Assembly (NCBI GenBank): GCA_019787685.1 | Contig: JAHNUO010000030.1 | Span: 124,001 to 188,000, forward strand | From: Chiua virens | Taxonomy: Eukaryota; Basidiomycota; Agaricomycetes; Boletales; Boletaceae | Length of the DNA: 64,000 nt | Direction of reading: 5' to 3' | Shown: positions 49,601-61,382 of the stretch, piece by piece | How the letters are laid out: each line of letters opens with the position of its first letter | Position numbering within the stretch: position 1 is the first letter of the stretch | Notes under the pieces: model-generated | What the model was told of the DNA's origin: nothing | Databases searched by the model: none | The model's input: the letters and a program-made list of their open reading frames with translations, nothing else | Position numbers and translations under genes: made by a program

Positions 49601-49995
49601 AAAAATTCTTTTTCCTCATGGTCAAGAAAATTCAAAAGCTACCAATGTTGTTTGAACTGAAGTATTTAGAACTTTGAACATTTGATATACACCTCTTCAA
49701 TTTTCCCTACTATAATCTTTGTACTTATTGGCTTTGTACTTATATCTCCAATGTACACCTTACATAAACCAAGAATTTACATTGTCCCCACCATGTTGAA
49801 CCTTCAATTGAACCTGCTTATGTCTCACTACAATCTGACTACAAATTTGACTACATGAGTCTATATCTGATTTTTGTGCAAATACTCAAATGAAACCATG
49901 CTCATAATTTACCTTGACTCAGACAATCTTAGACTACTACTACAAACAAACAAAAATAATGTTTTACTTGAACCACCTTGCGAGGCAACGCCTCG
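43614..49995 (+). mobile_element. Helitron 2 (6.4 kb), inserted in a CACTA gene
   Basis: The 5' TCTAAAAAC at 43614 is preceded by A and shares TGACCATACCTATCC..ACGCTTTTTTCGC with Helitron 1. The 3' hairpin CGAGGCAACGCCTCG is at 49981-49995. The host sequence on both sides is one transposase gene in the opposite orientation, which confirms both boundaries to within a few bases. Confidence 0.82.
44209..49685 (+). pseudogene. Helitron Rep-helicase, copy 2, heavily degraded
   Basis: Same domain order as copy 1: Gln-rich coiled coil, zinc motif CPNCHALHF, Rep motif HGLSHMHLLIF (about 46900), YIHKYIYKG (about 47310), Walker A GGGCGKT (about 48405), SGDFRQTLP intact, NKSQGQ. First exons 44209-44332 and 44388 on; as in copy 1 the start codon is probably split by an intron. 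Damage relative to copy 1: TGA 45645-45647 (CGA), a deletion of about 55 nt near 46190, TAA 46389-46391 (CAA), TAA 47013-47015 (CAA), splice donors changed near 46706 and at 47779 (GT to AT), a lost base near 48861, TGA 49653-49655 (TGG), and WDEA changed to WDKA in motif II. Inactive. Confidence 0.9.
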
Positions 49996-52673
49996 AGGCC
50001 GGTGAGCACTCATAGGTAAGTATTTGCGAACTGCCGCGAAATACCCATGGCTTCCACCCCCTGACGGCACTGTTGATAGGATGTAGTCAATTGTTGCTGG
50101 GACACATGCCACCCCATCCCTGAAGCAAATGGAGCTGTCTTTTCGGGAAACCTCCTGAGTTGTATACTGAACATGGCGCAAGTGGTAGCATCTATAGCTC
50201 TTCTGGACCATCAATCCTCTTGCTAATAGTTCCTGGATGATCTCTTCAGGTATGGAGATCTCTTCAGCCGCAGCATCTTGACCATTGGGTATGTGGTTTG
50301 CCAATGATATCCCATGCAGAAGGTTAATGTCTGCATAAAATGAAGTTTCCCCTTGTATTTGTCTGCACTTCTGCAGTATGGTACCAGCACATTCAATGAT
50401 TTCAGCAGAACCTCCCTCTTGAAGGACAGCTTTCACTTTCATGCCTGCACAGAAACTAAGGAGCATTGTTTCCTCCAATTCACCTGCTTCTTGGTGAGCT
50501 CCATTCCACCCTTAGTCAGGCGGCCACTAACCTATTATTGTGCCCTTTTGTAATGCCCTGATTATTCATTTGAAAGGAAACATCCACTACCCATGCATGG
50601 GTCCATACCTGAGGGGATGTAGTAGGCGCACTGTGGAGAATGAGGGTGACTCATACCTCGCAAAGAATTCCTGAATGTGCAGTGCCATGTGGTGATTTGG
50701 GCACAGAAAAACATCAGGAAAGATGCCTTGGATGCAATGAAGGTATGTTGTCATATATTGCATGTATTGGTGTGCATAGTGATTAGAGGTAACATGAGAT
50801 GTTCCCCATTGGATTGCCATAGCCAGAAGCATGGTGCTGTGGGCCAACTTGTTCCTTCACTCACTTGTCTGGTCTCCAATTCTCTCTGTACCCCACAGTT
50901 TGTAGAGTGTAACCGGCAGGTTGAACTCGATACCTGATCACCATTGCTCTGCTTTTAACTTGCCATGTTCAGCATCGCCGAGGTTGGTAGGTACCCCCCG
51001 ATGCCAGGAAGGTCTTGTTATCTTCGTCAAGCATTCTTGAATTTGACCAATTTCTTCATTAGTTAGGGGCTCGCATGTCATAGATTTCTTCTCCTGGCAA
51101 TTTTCAAACCTGCTGTCAAACCTGCAGTTGTCCACAAGTTCCCTGCCTACAAAGAGGGGGTTCTCTTCACTTTCAATCAAGCCTACCTCCATACAAACAT
51201 TCTCATGGACAGGCCTCACAGACAGAGACTTCAGTCGAGTTAGCCATACCTGCTGCATAAGTCCATGCAACTCACTATCAGTACTTCAATTATCATAGGT
51301 TTTGTTGGTTTCTTTTTTAGGGACTCTCCAAGCACTCCTGATTCTTCTACCAGCCTGAGCAGGATAGGGTGGCATAAACAGTTTAGTGCTGTCCGTGTGG
51401 GGTTGGATCTAAGAATCTCTCTCCCTATCTCCAGTGCTTTGATATCAATGGGCTTGGAAGACGATACTTGGGACCTGCATATGTTTCTGTTCTCTTGTTT
51501 ATCAATGACGATAAGGTCTCTGAAGTAGAATTGTGTCAACCCGAGGAAAAGATTGTGCATGCCATCAACAATAAGGAAGCGAGTTGGGTCCCAGTACGGT
51601 AAGTAAAGCAGTTTGGACCACTGCACACCTGTTTCCTTGAAAATTCAGTCCCGTTCGGTCTTGGTGCTGGCATCTCTCCACCAGGCAGCTGCTTCATAAT
51701 GCTCCTTGTAGGTGTGACACCTCCAATTGTTGTGGTCACAGTTCCCCCTCTCTGACTTTTGCAACTAACAGAGATTACACAGATGTCGTGACATTGGGGA
51801 TGTGAAGCCACTAATCTTCCGTGCCGCTGGCAGGTCAGCAATGATAAGAGCAACTGCCAATCATATCAGGTGACCCAAGCTGTGAACCATAGTCCTTGTG
51901 AACCATGTCCCAGATTTCCACACGGCTAGGAAGAAATCAATTATGGGTCACAAAAAGTTGTTAACCTGTTCAAGAGATGGCTCCTTTAGTCCTGGAATGA
52001 TGCTAGCGAGATAGATATTTTCAGGCTTGTACTGGAAACTAGGAGGGAGGTTCAGAATTGTCATTGCAATCGAGCCTATTGATTTTTTCTTCCCAGAGAT
52101 CTTATTTCCATGAGGGTTGAACCAATTGACACTGAGAGCCCAAGCCAATCGGAGATTGCTCCTCTTCAAACCATCCATGAAGGTTTTTCCATCTGACCCT
52201 TTAATTTCTGAAATCGCTGTCCTGTCCTTAATGTCCCAAAGCTGAAACTTTTCATTCAGGAGTGTACTGCATTCCAGAGCTTCCTCCATACCAGGATGGC
52301 TCAACAATCCAGCCAAAAAATCACCGTAGTCTTGGACTACATAGGGCTTTACAGGTACTTTGATCTTCCTGCTCCCCTGCTTTGCTGTTTTGACCAGTAG
52401 TTGACTGCAGGGCTTACCACCTTGGAACCTCGTGAACGTGCACTGTGTGGGATAGGTCTGTATCTGTCCCTTTGTAATGGGCGGATACGTGGAAGAGCAT
52501 TTGGGGCACATCATGTAGGTATGGGTTATGGGGTCCAGGTCAAATTTCTTGTAGATTGTACAAATGTCACGAGGAAGATGATCATTCTTCCCAGATTGAC
52601 TGTTCCCTTCTTCTGCTGCAGGATTGCCAAGGACCATAGTGAGCAAGAGGTTCAGTAAATTCAATAGAGCATT

Positions 52674-52965
52674 GCACCACGGGCACATAACATGGCTGAA
52701 GATGTTCAGAATGAGAGTGATGAGCATCGGCAAGAGAATAGCTGGATTGGCATTATGGAAATGGTTTCGGAATTTGTTGTCTGTAAGGCAGTTCATTGAA
52801 TCACTGAAGAGTAACCACTGCACCACGGGCGCATAACATGGCTGAAGATGTTCAGAATGAGAGTGATGAGCATCGGCAAGAGGATAGCTGGATTGGCATT
52901 ATGGAAATGGTTTCGGAATTTGTTGTCTGTAAGGCAGTTCATTGAATCACTGAAGAGTAACCACT
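52674..52965. repeat. 146-bp tandem duplication inside the Tnp2 gene
   Basis: The unit at 52674-52819 is repeated at 52820-52965 with about two substitutions (GGGCACATA/GGGCGCATA and GAGAATA/GAGGATA). It lies in the N-terminal coding part of the transposase and is recent by its identity. Confidence 0.92.
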
Positions 52966-53676
52966 GATCTGGGTCTTACCTGTGTTTACTGTCTCTGCTG
53001 CCTGTTTCCTCTGGGAGATTGTCTCTGGAGTTTGCCCATCTAAGGTTATTTTGATACTTGTCACTGCTGTGAGAACCCGATCTATGTTTTTCATTACTTC
53101 ATCGCATAGCAGATCGTTCGTATTGTCACCTCCAGTATCGAGGTGCACAATTCTGTCCCTATTCCCCTTCAGCCAAAGTAAGTCCTGCTCAAGCAAGGTT
53201 ATTGCGATTTGCTGCCCCCCTTGCATAGCCAACCCCTCGACTGTCGCAGAAATGTTGCATGCCCACTCGTGTAACTAATGGTCAATGAGTGTGAGCTCTA
53301 CAAAAGCAGCATCAGCTGGTTTGGCATCCAACTGCAGTTTACTGATCGGGGGAGCAATAAATGGGGTGATATCAGACTGGGCCATTTCTGTGGATGTCAT
53401 ATGCTCTACAGCCACTGATTCTATTACAATCCCAACATTTCACCCTCATACAGATTATGTACTTTCAATCTTTTCTGAAATGATCATGCCTCATGTCAAG
53501 GCTATCCACAGGATCATACCCTATTGGTCGCCACATAATCACAGCCTTATCCATGACTCATTCTCTTATCTTTCATTTCCGATTCATCATGACTCATGCA
53601 AATTCGCACCTTATCATCCAATCATGTCTCTCTGTCTTATCTACTTAGTTCATACTCAGATTAGAACTCTGACATC

Positions 53677-54231
53677 TGTAGCGGCACGCTCCGCTGTGTT
53701 GGCGAAACGTGGAAGGCGAGTGCGAGTGCGAAAGGGGAAGGTGACTGAGCCGGTAGATGGTTTGTTGAGTGTGCAAGAAAGAGTGAATGTGTCTGTGCGT
53801 AGAGAGAGTTGGAGAACGTGCGGAATCGGGAGACTCGGAAGGCGTGCGGAACGTCGGAATACTTCGGATTGAGCTGAAACAATCGGGATTGGACTCTTAG
53901 ACTGATTATTATTTGATCATGGAGATGAACGTACAAGGAGGCTTATATACGAAAGTGAAAAGGCTATGAAGTGTATGGTAAACAGAGGGCTTAGAAATGA
54001 CTGAATAGTGCTGAATAACGCTGACAAATAAAATGAAAAGCCAGTGGTCGCTCGGACCAGATCTGTAGCCGGATGAGTAGCAATCCTTACACATCCATGT
54101 AGTATATAAACCCCATGAATTGAAGCCAGAGGATTCTAACAAAGTTCTCTTGGAGTTTTCGCCTCTTTGATTGAACACCCTCTCTTCACTCTATCCAACT
54201 ACTAGTTCGATCTTCGATCTAGGTTGTTTCA
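53677..54231. mobile_element. probable solo LTR (about 555 bp)
   Basis: Starts TGTAGCGGCACGCTCCGC, contains a TATATAAACCCC box near 54103 and ends ...GGTTGTTTCA. It separates exons of the Tnp2 gene. The flanking pentamers ACATC and GATTC do not match, so the ends or the identity may be wrong. Confidence 0.45.
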
Positions 54232-54806
54232 GATTCATCCTGCAGGGCCATTTTAAACATGCTCCGCATGACTTGTTCAATTGGTCCATCCTAGTAGCGT
54301 GAAATTGCATTGTACACACAGAATGCATCAAAGACACAGAACTCACAGCTGGACATTTTTTGTGTAACCTCAGGCTGGCAAGATCCCAATTTAAGTTGTC
54401 ATCCATATCCTACTGCCCCATTAGTGAACTAACATAGTGACAGGCATACAACTTACAGCCAGACTTGTCAAGCTCATACTGGCAAAATCCTGTGCTATGT
54501 CATCATCCAAATCTTTGTCGCCCTGTTAGGCTGTCCCTGTTATACCCTGAACTGACAGTGACAGTGACAGTTGACATTTACCTCAGTAGATGAACCTGGG
54601 GAGGATTGTTGTGTTAATGACTGCACTATGCCCTATTGCATAATTGCGTGACTGAAGACTGGCACAACAATAGGCAGACTTACTTCGACAGACTGACAGC
54701 AACCTGCCCATAAAGCAGCCTCTGCACAATCATTGTGCTCATGGTTATGCTTTATGTCCTTATGGACTTCCATTCCTCTACAGCTGGTGCAATAGCATAG
54801 GACCAT

Positions 54807-56737
54807 GACTGTGGTATGTTCCAATCTCACTGTTCTTTGGGGCTCTTTGTTTACATTCATTGGAACAAGAAACCCCCCCAAGGCAAGAATCATGATTGCA
54901 AGCACTGCTACAAAAACAAGGACTACAGTACGAGAACAAGGACTACAGCTATGTACAATGTAACCTCTCCTACTGTACCTGTTACCTCTCCTAGTTACCA
55001 TACCTGTTACCAGAACAAGGATGTATTATACCATGTAACCTTTATTGTTTTTATTTCCTTGTCTGACACATTAAAAAACAATAGGCTTATGACATTATAA
55101 GCCGGTCATGCGTAGAATGCTATGTGCGATCTACTCCTTGAAATGGTGGTATGTCGCATTATACATCCTCTGGATTATTTGGTTAATAGCTACATCAGTA
55201 CCATGTCAGAGTGCAAGCCAAGCGGCAATCACAAATCCTCAGAGACAAACTGGTAACACAATTTGCCCCTGTAGTCTTCCCCGTGCTAAATTCACCCTTA
55301 GGCACTTCCTCCTCCTTTGCAAGATGTGAGAGAGATGACCGAATTTTTTGTGGTCGTTGCTCTACTTGGATTATCCTGTTTTCTGGCGGAGTAGGGCCTG
55401 CAAAGGATTATTCTCCCATTCATCCATCTGTTTACTGGTCTCTAACATATCCCCTGAGTGGTCCCCTGAGTGGTCCCTTTGAACATATTGCGTGACATAT
55501 GGAGAATTTGTAGCCAATTAAGTAGTGAAAACTTAGGTTGTGTAATACAATAAATATGTTTTTCATTCCATGGCAAACTTTGTGCATTGACTTGAGTTTG
55601 AATATAATCTGAAATACTTTGTCTCAACTTATTTGGTATCTTACTCTGCATTTGTAGGCAAGCCAAATCTTTGATCATTTTCGGAAAAAGAATGCTGGTG
55701 AGTTTTTACAATGGAGGTAAAGTTCTTATTATGCCTAAATCTAGGTGTCTTATTATGCTTTTATGGTAAGCTATGTTCGGCTGACTGACTTGGCAACATA
55801 TTCCCAATTTGTTGTAAATTATGTATGAACTACATTAGCAGTTAGCTAGGTGGAATTTGTTTATGCCTATTTATCACCTATGTTGACCACTTATCCAGTC
55901 GTGCCTGTGGTGTTATCAGATGAAAGGTCCAAAATAGTACATAGAAAGTCATGTTATCCTGGGAAGCCGCTCACTCCCCTTAGGGTCTTATGAGTTTTAC
56001 CAGTCCATCTATTGACGGCTTGCGCAGGTGCCTCTTTTAGATGGCTGGTCACAAGTCCAGTTGGCATTGTAGATGTGATCTGGCTCATACTCTCAACTGA
56101 TTTCCTTTTTTGTCTGACACTGCAACTCAAATTTTTTTCACACCGTATTTGAGGTTTGTTAGCCGCATAAATTCTAAGACTACTAGAGCAGTGCTGAAGT
56201 TTGCCTGCCAGGTTGGTGTCCTCTGCCATGCGGTGGGCTATGCTGGTCGGTAGTAGGCCTTGCTGACAGTGGTTGTCTGAAGTGGTTGTGGGACGGATTG
56301 ATCAGTATGTCCCCTTGCCAGTTAGTGCCATGCTCGTTCAATATCCATTGTCTGGTAAACCTCATGGATGCTGTGACGAAAACAATGATTGGCTCCTCAT
56401 CCCAGTGGAACATGGGAACAAGCTCCAGGCCCAGGCTGAACTTACCGACTCGGAGTGCACCAATGAGTACACAGGGAGAAATGTATTTTCCGTGCTGAAA
56501 ATTCAATCACAACATTACAGGTAGACCCATATTACTCACCTCTACCTGTAATAGTTGTGCAATACACATTGAAATTATAGGTTTAACTATTGTGCAAAAC
56601 TTGTTGCTTCCCCCTTTGGAAGCATTCTACATCACTATTGTGCATTACAAGTAGAACACAGCCACTTTTGATTACCTCATTAGTACAGCCACATCTCCAT
56701 GATTATTTTTGAGACAAATCTAAGATCTGAACCTACC
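54807..56737. other. no gene supported; possible CACTA subterminal region
   Basis: From 54895 to 55050 there are repeated AACAAGGACTACAG and (G/C)TGTTACC(T/A)-type blocks, which could be subterminal repeats of the CACTA element whose gene starts at 54806. GGGACCACTC-type duplication (CCCTGAGTGG twice) occurs at 55452-55474. Frames up to 107 codons beyond have no recognised motif. Confidence 0.35.
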
Positions 56738-58590
56738 CCTGGCTTCTGGCCCATCAAGCAGGCACAGAAGCTGCTTACATAAGCGCTTGGAAGCGATCAA
56801 ACCATTCCAAAAGTAGTCTACTACTCCTCCCACATTTCCCAATTGGAAATCTCCTCACATGTATGTTTTCCCTTTATTCCCCTTTATTCCCCTGGGTTCC
56901 TATGATGATATATAGTAGATACATCATGTATATAGTCTAGTCTATGGTTCTGACCGCTTGAATGATGTCTGAAAGTGCTTGACAAGGTAGATATTCAAAT
57001 AGGGATGAAAAACAAAAACATATCCGGATTTTTGACATATTGAACATGTATGTCTAAATATTGTGTACCAAGCTACCCTTAGTATATGTCTATGACATAT
57101 CCCAAGCCCAAGTTCTTGGGAAAAGACCTGAGGAAGTTATGTCATATTCTCCTTCTCCCCCTTTTCTGGGTCAAGAAAGCTTCTCTATTGACTGGGATGC
57201 TTGAGTATGGCTGGGGGACCATTCCTATATATATTACCTTCAGTCTGACCACTGCAACCCTTCCCTGAAGCCTGGAAAACACTCTGAGAACGCTTTTTCA
57301 CTTTCTGCATAAAAGAGAAATAAAAGCTACCATACAACATATGGGTTCAGGGCAGCTATCTAGACTTCTTCTACAGCATTGAATACATATGGGACCAGTT
57401 TCCTGTATCCTCTGATGATGAGTGGAAGCCAGGGAAAGTGAATTGAACATGTGGGAAGCGTGGGAAAGAAAGTGAGAACTTAGGAGACTTTAGAAAACAC
57501 ACTATTATAGCTTCCAAAATCCATTTAGAAATATTGTAACCAGTAGGTTAGACATATATATACTAGACAGACTAGGCTGTAGTCATTTTTCATCTTTGGG
57601 ACTTCTTGAATCACTGTTCCTGAATAATTATCCTATAACTACTTACCTTTACCCAAGTGTATTCATTGCAAACTATAGATATACTCTTATTCTTGTATAA
57701 ATTTTCGCACTTTTTACCTTTAGCATGTTTAAACATTTCCAAAATGTTGTAAATATGTTGGTATGATATATACCTGACTTTCTACTATTTAAAATATATC
57801 TAAATGGATTGTGGAAGCTATAATAGTGTGTTTTCTAAAGTCTCCTAAGTTCTCACTTTCTTTCCCACGCTTCCCACATGTTCAATTCACTTTCCCTGGC
57901 TTCCACTCATCATCAGAGGATACAGGAAACTGGTCCCATATGTATTCAATGCTGTAGAAGAAGTCTAGATAGCTGCCCTGAACCCATATGTTGTATGGTA
58001 GCTTTTATTTCTCTTTTATGCAGAAAGTGAAAAAGCGTTCTCAGAGTGTTTTCCAGGCTTCAGGGAAGGGTTGCAGTGGTCAGACTGAAGGTAATATATA
58101 TAGGAATGGTCCCCCAGCCATACTCAAGCATCCCAGTCAATAGAGAAGCTTTCTTGACCCAGAAAAGGGGGAGAAGGAGAATATGACATAACTTCCTCAG
58201 GTCTTTTCCCAAGAACTTGGGCTTGGGATATGTCATAGACATATACTAAGGGTAGCTTGGTACACAATATTTAGACATACATGTTCAATATGTCAAAAAT
58301 CCGGATATGTTTTTGTTTTTCATCCCTATTTGAATATCTACCTTGTCAAGCACTTTCAGACATCATTCAAGCGGTCAGAACCATAGACTAGACTATATAC
58401 ATGATGTATCTACTATATATCATCATAGGAACCCAGGGGAATAAAGGGGAATAAAGGGAAAACATACATGTGAGGAGATTTCCAATTGGGAAATGTGGGA
58501 GGAGTAGTAGACTACTTTTGGAATGGTTTGATCGCTTCCAAGCGCTTATGTAAGCAGCTTCTGTGCCTGCTTGATGGGCCAGAAGCCAGG
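56738..58590. repeat. 1.85-kb palindrome, ~0.8-kb arms, ~254-bp centre
   Basis: The left arm 56738-57536 (starting CCTGGCTTCTGGCCC) and right arm 57791-58590 (ending GGGCCAGAAGCCAGG) are reverse complements. I found no mismatch across the roughly 700 bases I compared; they diverge only at the inner edge (ATCCATTTAGAAATATTG against ATCCATTTAGATATATTT). Identical 60-codon frames occur in each arm. No clear target duplication or transposase. It could be a foldback element or a recent inverted duplication. Confidence 0.88.
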
Positions 58591-58716
58591 CATAAGAGGT
58601 AAGGAAGCATGAACCAATTTGGGTGTGCTTCTATTGGTGATTCTCATTCTCAATGCAGAGTGATGCAAGAGTGATGCAACACCATTAGAGCTGTGTCTTT
58701 TGCACAACACTTTGTA

Positions 58717-60328
58717 CAGTGACTCCCAAAACCGTTACAATGTTTAACCCCAATGCAGTGCACGAAGCACACTGCAAACACCCGTGGGAATATCACTTAG
58801 CATTGGTGAGATAAATGATAGCACACACTCCTGGCTGCCTATAGGTACCTGGATCATGTGATTTGACCAAGTGGCTGTGGAGATATGGCCAATTTAAAAC
58901 AGGAACCACATTGTAACAGTTTTGTCACTTTTGTTAATAGATAGGGTATTTGGTATATATCAATACTTGGTGTATCCTCCTTTGGCTTTAAGCACTGCCT
59001 CAATCCTCCTAGGCATGCTTTCAATCAATTTCTGACACACCTCAGCTGGTATCTTGTCCCATTCCTCCTGAGTCCTTTTCCATAATTCCTCTATCCCCTT
59101 AGGAGGGTTTTCATACTCTGCAAGCTTCCTTTTGAGGTAAAGCCAAATATGTTCTATGGGGTTAAGATCTGGAGACTGTGCAGGCCATACCATAGTTCTG
59201 AAATCCTGTTCTTCTAGCCACTCCTTGACCCTTCTGCAAGTATGCTTTGGGTCATTGTCCTGTTGAAAGATGATATCAGGAGGATTAAGACCATCAAACT
59301 CCAGGGAAGCCTGGAGCTCATCCTTCAAAATTTGAAGGTAAAGGTCACCATCCATCCTACCATCAATCTTAGTGGCATATCCAATGCCATCCCAAGTCAT
59401 ACAGCCCCATAACATTAGAGAACCCCCCCCAAACTTGAGAGTTCCTTCAACCAACCTGTCACTAAGGCCCTCTCCTGCCTTTTTCCATGCCCATTTGCAA
59501 CCATCTGACCCAAGGCAATTGATCTTAGTCTCATCAGACCATACTACCTGTTTCCAGTCCTCCAGAGTCCAATATTTATGAGCATGGGCAAAGTCCAACC
59601 AAGCCTTGCGATGCTTGGCAGAGAGTAGAGGTCATTTGGACTTGACTACAGCCTTTATACCAACTTTTTTCAAGTGACGACGAACCATGTTAGGATGAAG
59701 AGGCTGATTGGTGATAGTGGAGAGGGCTTTGGTGACTTGGACTGCATTCTCCGCCTTATTGCTAGAGATAAGACAAATAGCATGGCAGACATTGGCATCA
59801 GAAAGCTTTGCTGGGCAACCTCCAATGGACTTCTGAAGGTCAAAATGCTCCTTGGAACAAAGCCTCCAGATAGCAGCAGTGCTGACACCTGCGCTAGAGG
59901 CAATGGAGTGAATGGAATGGCCAGAATCAAGTTGAGAGAGAATGGTATTTTTTTGAGTGACAGAGAGAGATCGCATGATGGTAGTGGTTGAAAGACAAGA
60001 AGCATGGGAACATATTTAGACTCAGACACTATGTTTATGTGTGTATCTTTGTTTGTAGAACCAAATATGACCAACAATCCTTTTGTTTTATTAAGATCCT
60101 ATTAAATATTATAAAAGTGACAAAACTGTTACAATGTAGTTCCTGTTTTAAATTGGCCATATCTCCACAGCCACTTGGTCAAATCACATGATCCAGGTAC
60201 CTATAGGCAGCCAGGAGTGTGCGCTATCATTTGTCTCACCAATGCTAAGTGATGTTCCCACGGGTGTTTGCAGTGTGCTTTGTGCACTGCATTGGGGTTA
60301 AACATTGTAACAGTTTTGGGAGTCACTG
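58717..60328 (-). mobile_element. Tc1/mariner element, copy 2 (1612 bp, ~215-bp TIRs)
   Basis: Starts CAGTGACTCCC at 58717 and ends GGGAGTCACTG at 60328, flanked by TA at 58715-58716 and 60329-60330. Arms are about 58717-58931 and 60114-60328. Same size and organisation as copy 1, with diverged TIR sequence. It abuts the truncated end of the gypsy pol gene. Confidence 0.93.
58960..59976 (-). pseudogene. Tc1-family transposase, copy 2, single stop codon
   Basis: The frame runs from ATG 59976 (MRSLSVTQKN, then an HTH region GHSIHSIASSAGVS) to AVVKSK, a TGA at 59634-59632, then PLLSAKHRKAWLDFAHAHK, catalytic WSDE, FQQDND and SPDLNPIEHIW, ending KAKGGYTKY at 58960. About 338 codons, the usual Tc1 length. 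The TGA is the only interruption seen; Arg (CGA) is expected, as copy 1 has His at this place. This is the best-preserved transposase in the window. Confidence 0.9.
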
Positions 60329-60991
60329 TATTGCTCTTGTAATAAAATTGCTGCAATAAAATTACAGGGTAGCCTCGAGTTGTCTGGTTTTCAGGAAACC
60401 CAGATGATCTGCAGTGACAGAGTCATGGTGGTGAGCAACAATTTGTTGGCATAACTTGAGGTTTGGGGGAACATACATGTGGCCCTGGTAAGTCAGGACG
60501 CCTGCATCATATTTCCAGTCGGAGAGGCGAGTGTGGAAGGACGTGGGAAGGCCCCTGTCCATAGCATTCAAGGTGTTGAGGACTAGAGGGTTGTTGACTG
60601 AGGACATAGCGATGAGCAATTGAAGGTCCATGGTGATAAGATTGACGAAGGCATCATCAGGGAGAAGAGTAATGTGCTTGTTGTCAGAATCCGAAGTGAC
60701 GTGGTCAGGTCACCAAGAGAGTGTGTCAGGACCGTCAAGGAGCTTCCTGAGGACATGGGAGAATGTCAAGTCAAAGTCTGCAAGGTCAAGGAGCCATCTG
60801 GCTTGATGGCAATTCAGGTTTTGGGGTTAATGGAAGTACATCAAGTTTTTGTGGTCTGAGAAGACCATCACCGGGTGTGCACTTCCTCATAAATGGTGGT
60901 GCCATGCTTTAAGGGATTGGATCACTGCCAGAAGCTCTCTGTCGTAGATATCGTAATTTTGTTCTGCTGTGTTGAATGACTGAGAGAGGTA

Positions 60992-61382
60992 TAGGGTTCT
61001 GATGGGTATCAGAGCTCATACCCATACCCATACCCACCAAAAACCCATACCCACGGCATGGGTGTGGGTTTTCCTGTGGGTATCAAAAACCTTACCCATG
61101 GGTATACCCATGGGTTTAGTAGTACCAAGCCTAAACTATAGACTAAACCTTGTTCTAAACATCATATCTATACTCATTCTGCTATCTTATACCTTATCCT
61201 AACTTAGCTAAACCTCACTCACTCATGGTAAGCCATCATCATCATCACCCTCACCTTGCTATGGACCCACTGTACCCACGCCGTGGGTATGGGTATGGGT
61301 ATCCAAAGTTCAACCCATACCCATACCCATGGGTATAAAATCCACAACCCATGTGGGTTACCCATACCCACGCAGATCCCTA
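60992..61382. mobile_element. hAT-type MITE (391 bp, 8-bp TSD)
   Basis: Inverted ends TAGGGTTCTG (60992) and the complement of TAGGGATCTG (ending 61382), flanked by GAGAGGTA at 60984-60991 and 61383-61390. Inside each end are arrays of ACCCAT/ATGGGT hexamers in opposite orientation. Removing the element and one target copy restores an open frame through the gypsy CSYLS-QSFNT junction. No coding capacity. The 8-bp duplication and TAGGG ends point to hAT mobilisation. Confidence 0.85.

Larger units (their letters stand above)
49996..54806 (-). pseudogene. CACTA-type Tnp2 transposase, main part
   Basis: Start MVLCYCTSCRG with CxCxxC and H...H ligands at 54806. Short acidic exons follow (DKDLDDDIAQDF, MDDNLNWDLASL, IEQVMRSMFKMAL) to about 54232, then an interrupting LTR. 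The core begins in 53232-52939 and 52826-51948: FDLDPITHTYMMCPKC..YPP, CSQLL, P.KPYVVQDY, DGKTFMDGLKRSNLRLAWAL.VNWFNP.GNK, GSIAMTILNLPP, ENIYLASIIPGLKEPS. Then LLYLPYWDPTRF, VDGMHNLFLGL, GKLKAEQW, FPDVFLCPNHHMALHI, GPMHG..WMFPF and GELEETM-type sequence. Stops include TAG 50589-50587 (expected Trp) and TGA 50568-50566 (expected Arg). The family moves CACTA (En/Spm) DNA transposons. Terminal CACTA repeats were not located. Confidence 0.85.

Noticed and set aside
53285..53872. 195-codon + frame as a gene
   Set aside because: It runs across the boundary between Tnp2 coding sequence and the probable LTR and has no recognisable domain.
57086..58242. Two identical 60-codon frames on opposite strands
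   Set aside because: They are the same sequence in the two arms of the palindrome; no motif and no evidence of coding.
60992..61382. Telomere-like repeat (ACCCAT)n
   Set aside because: The hexamer differs from TTAGGG, occurs in inverted short arrays and lies within an element bounded by TIRs and an 8-bp duplication.
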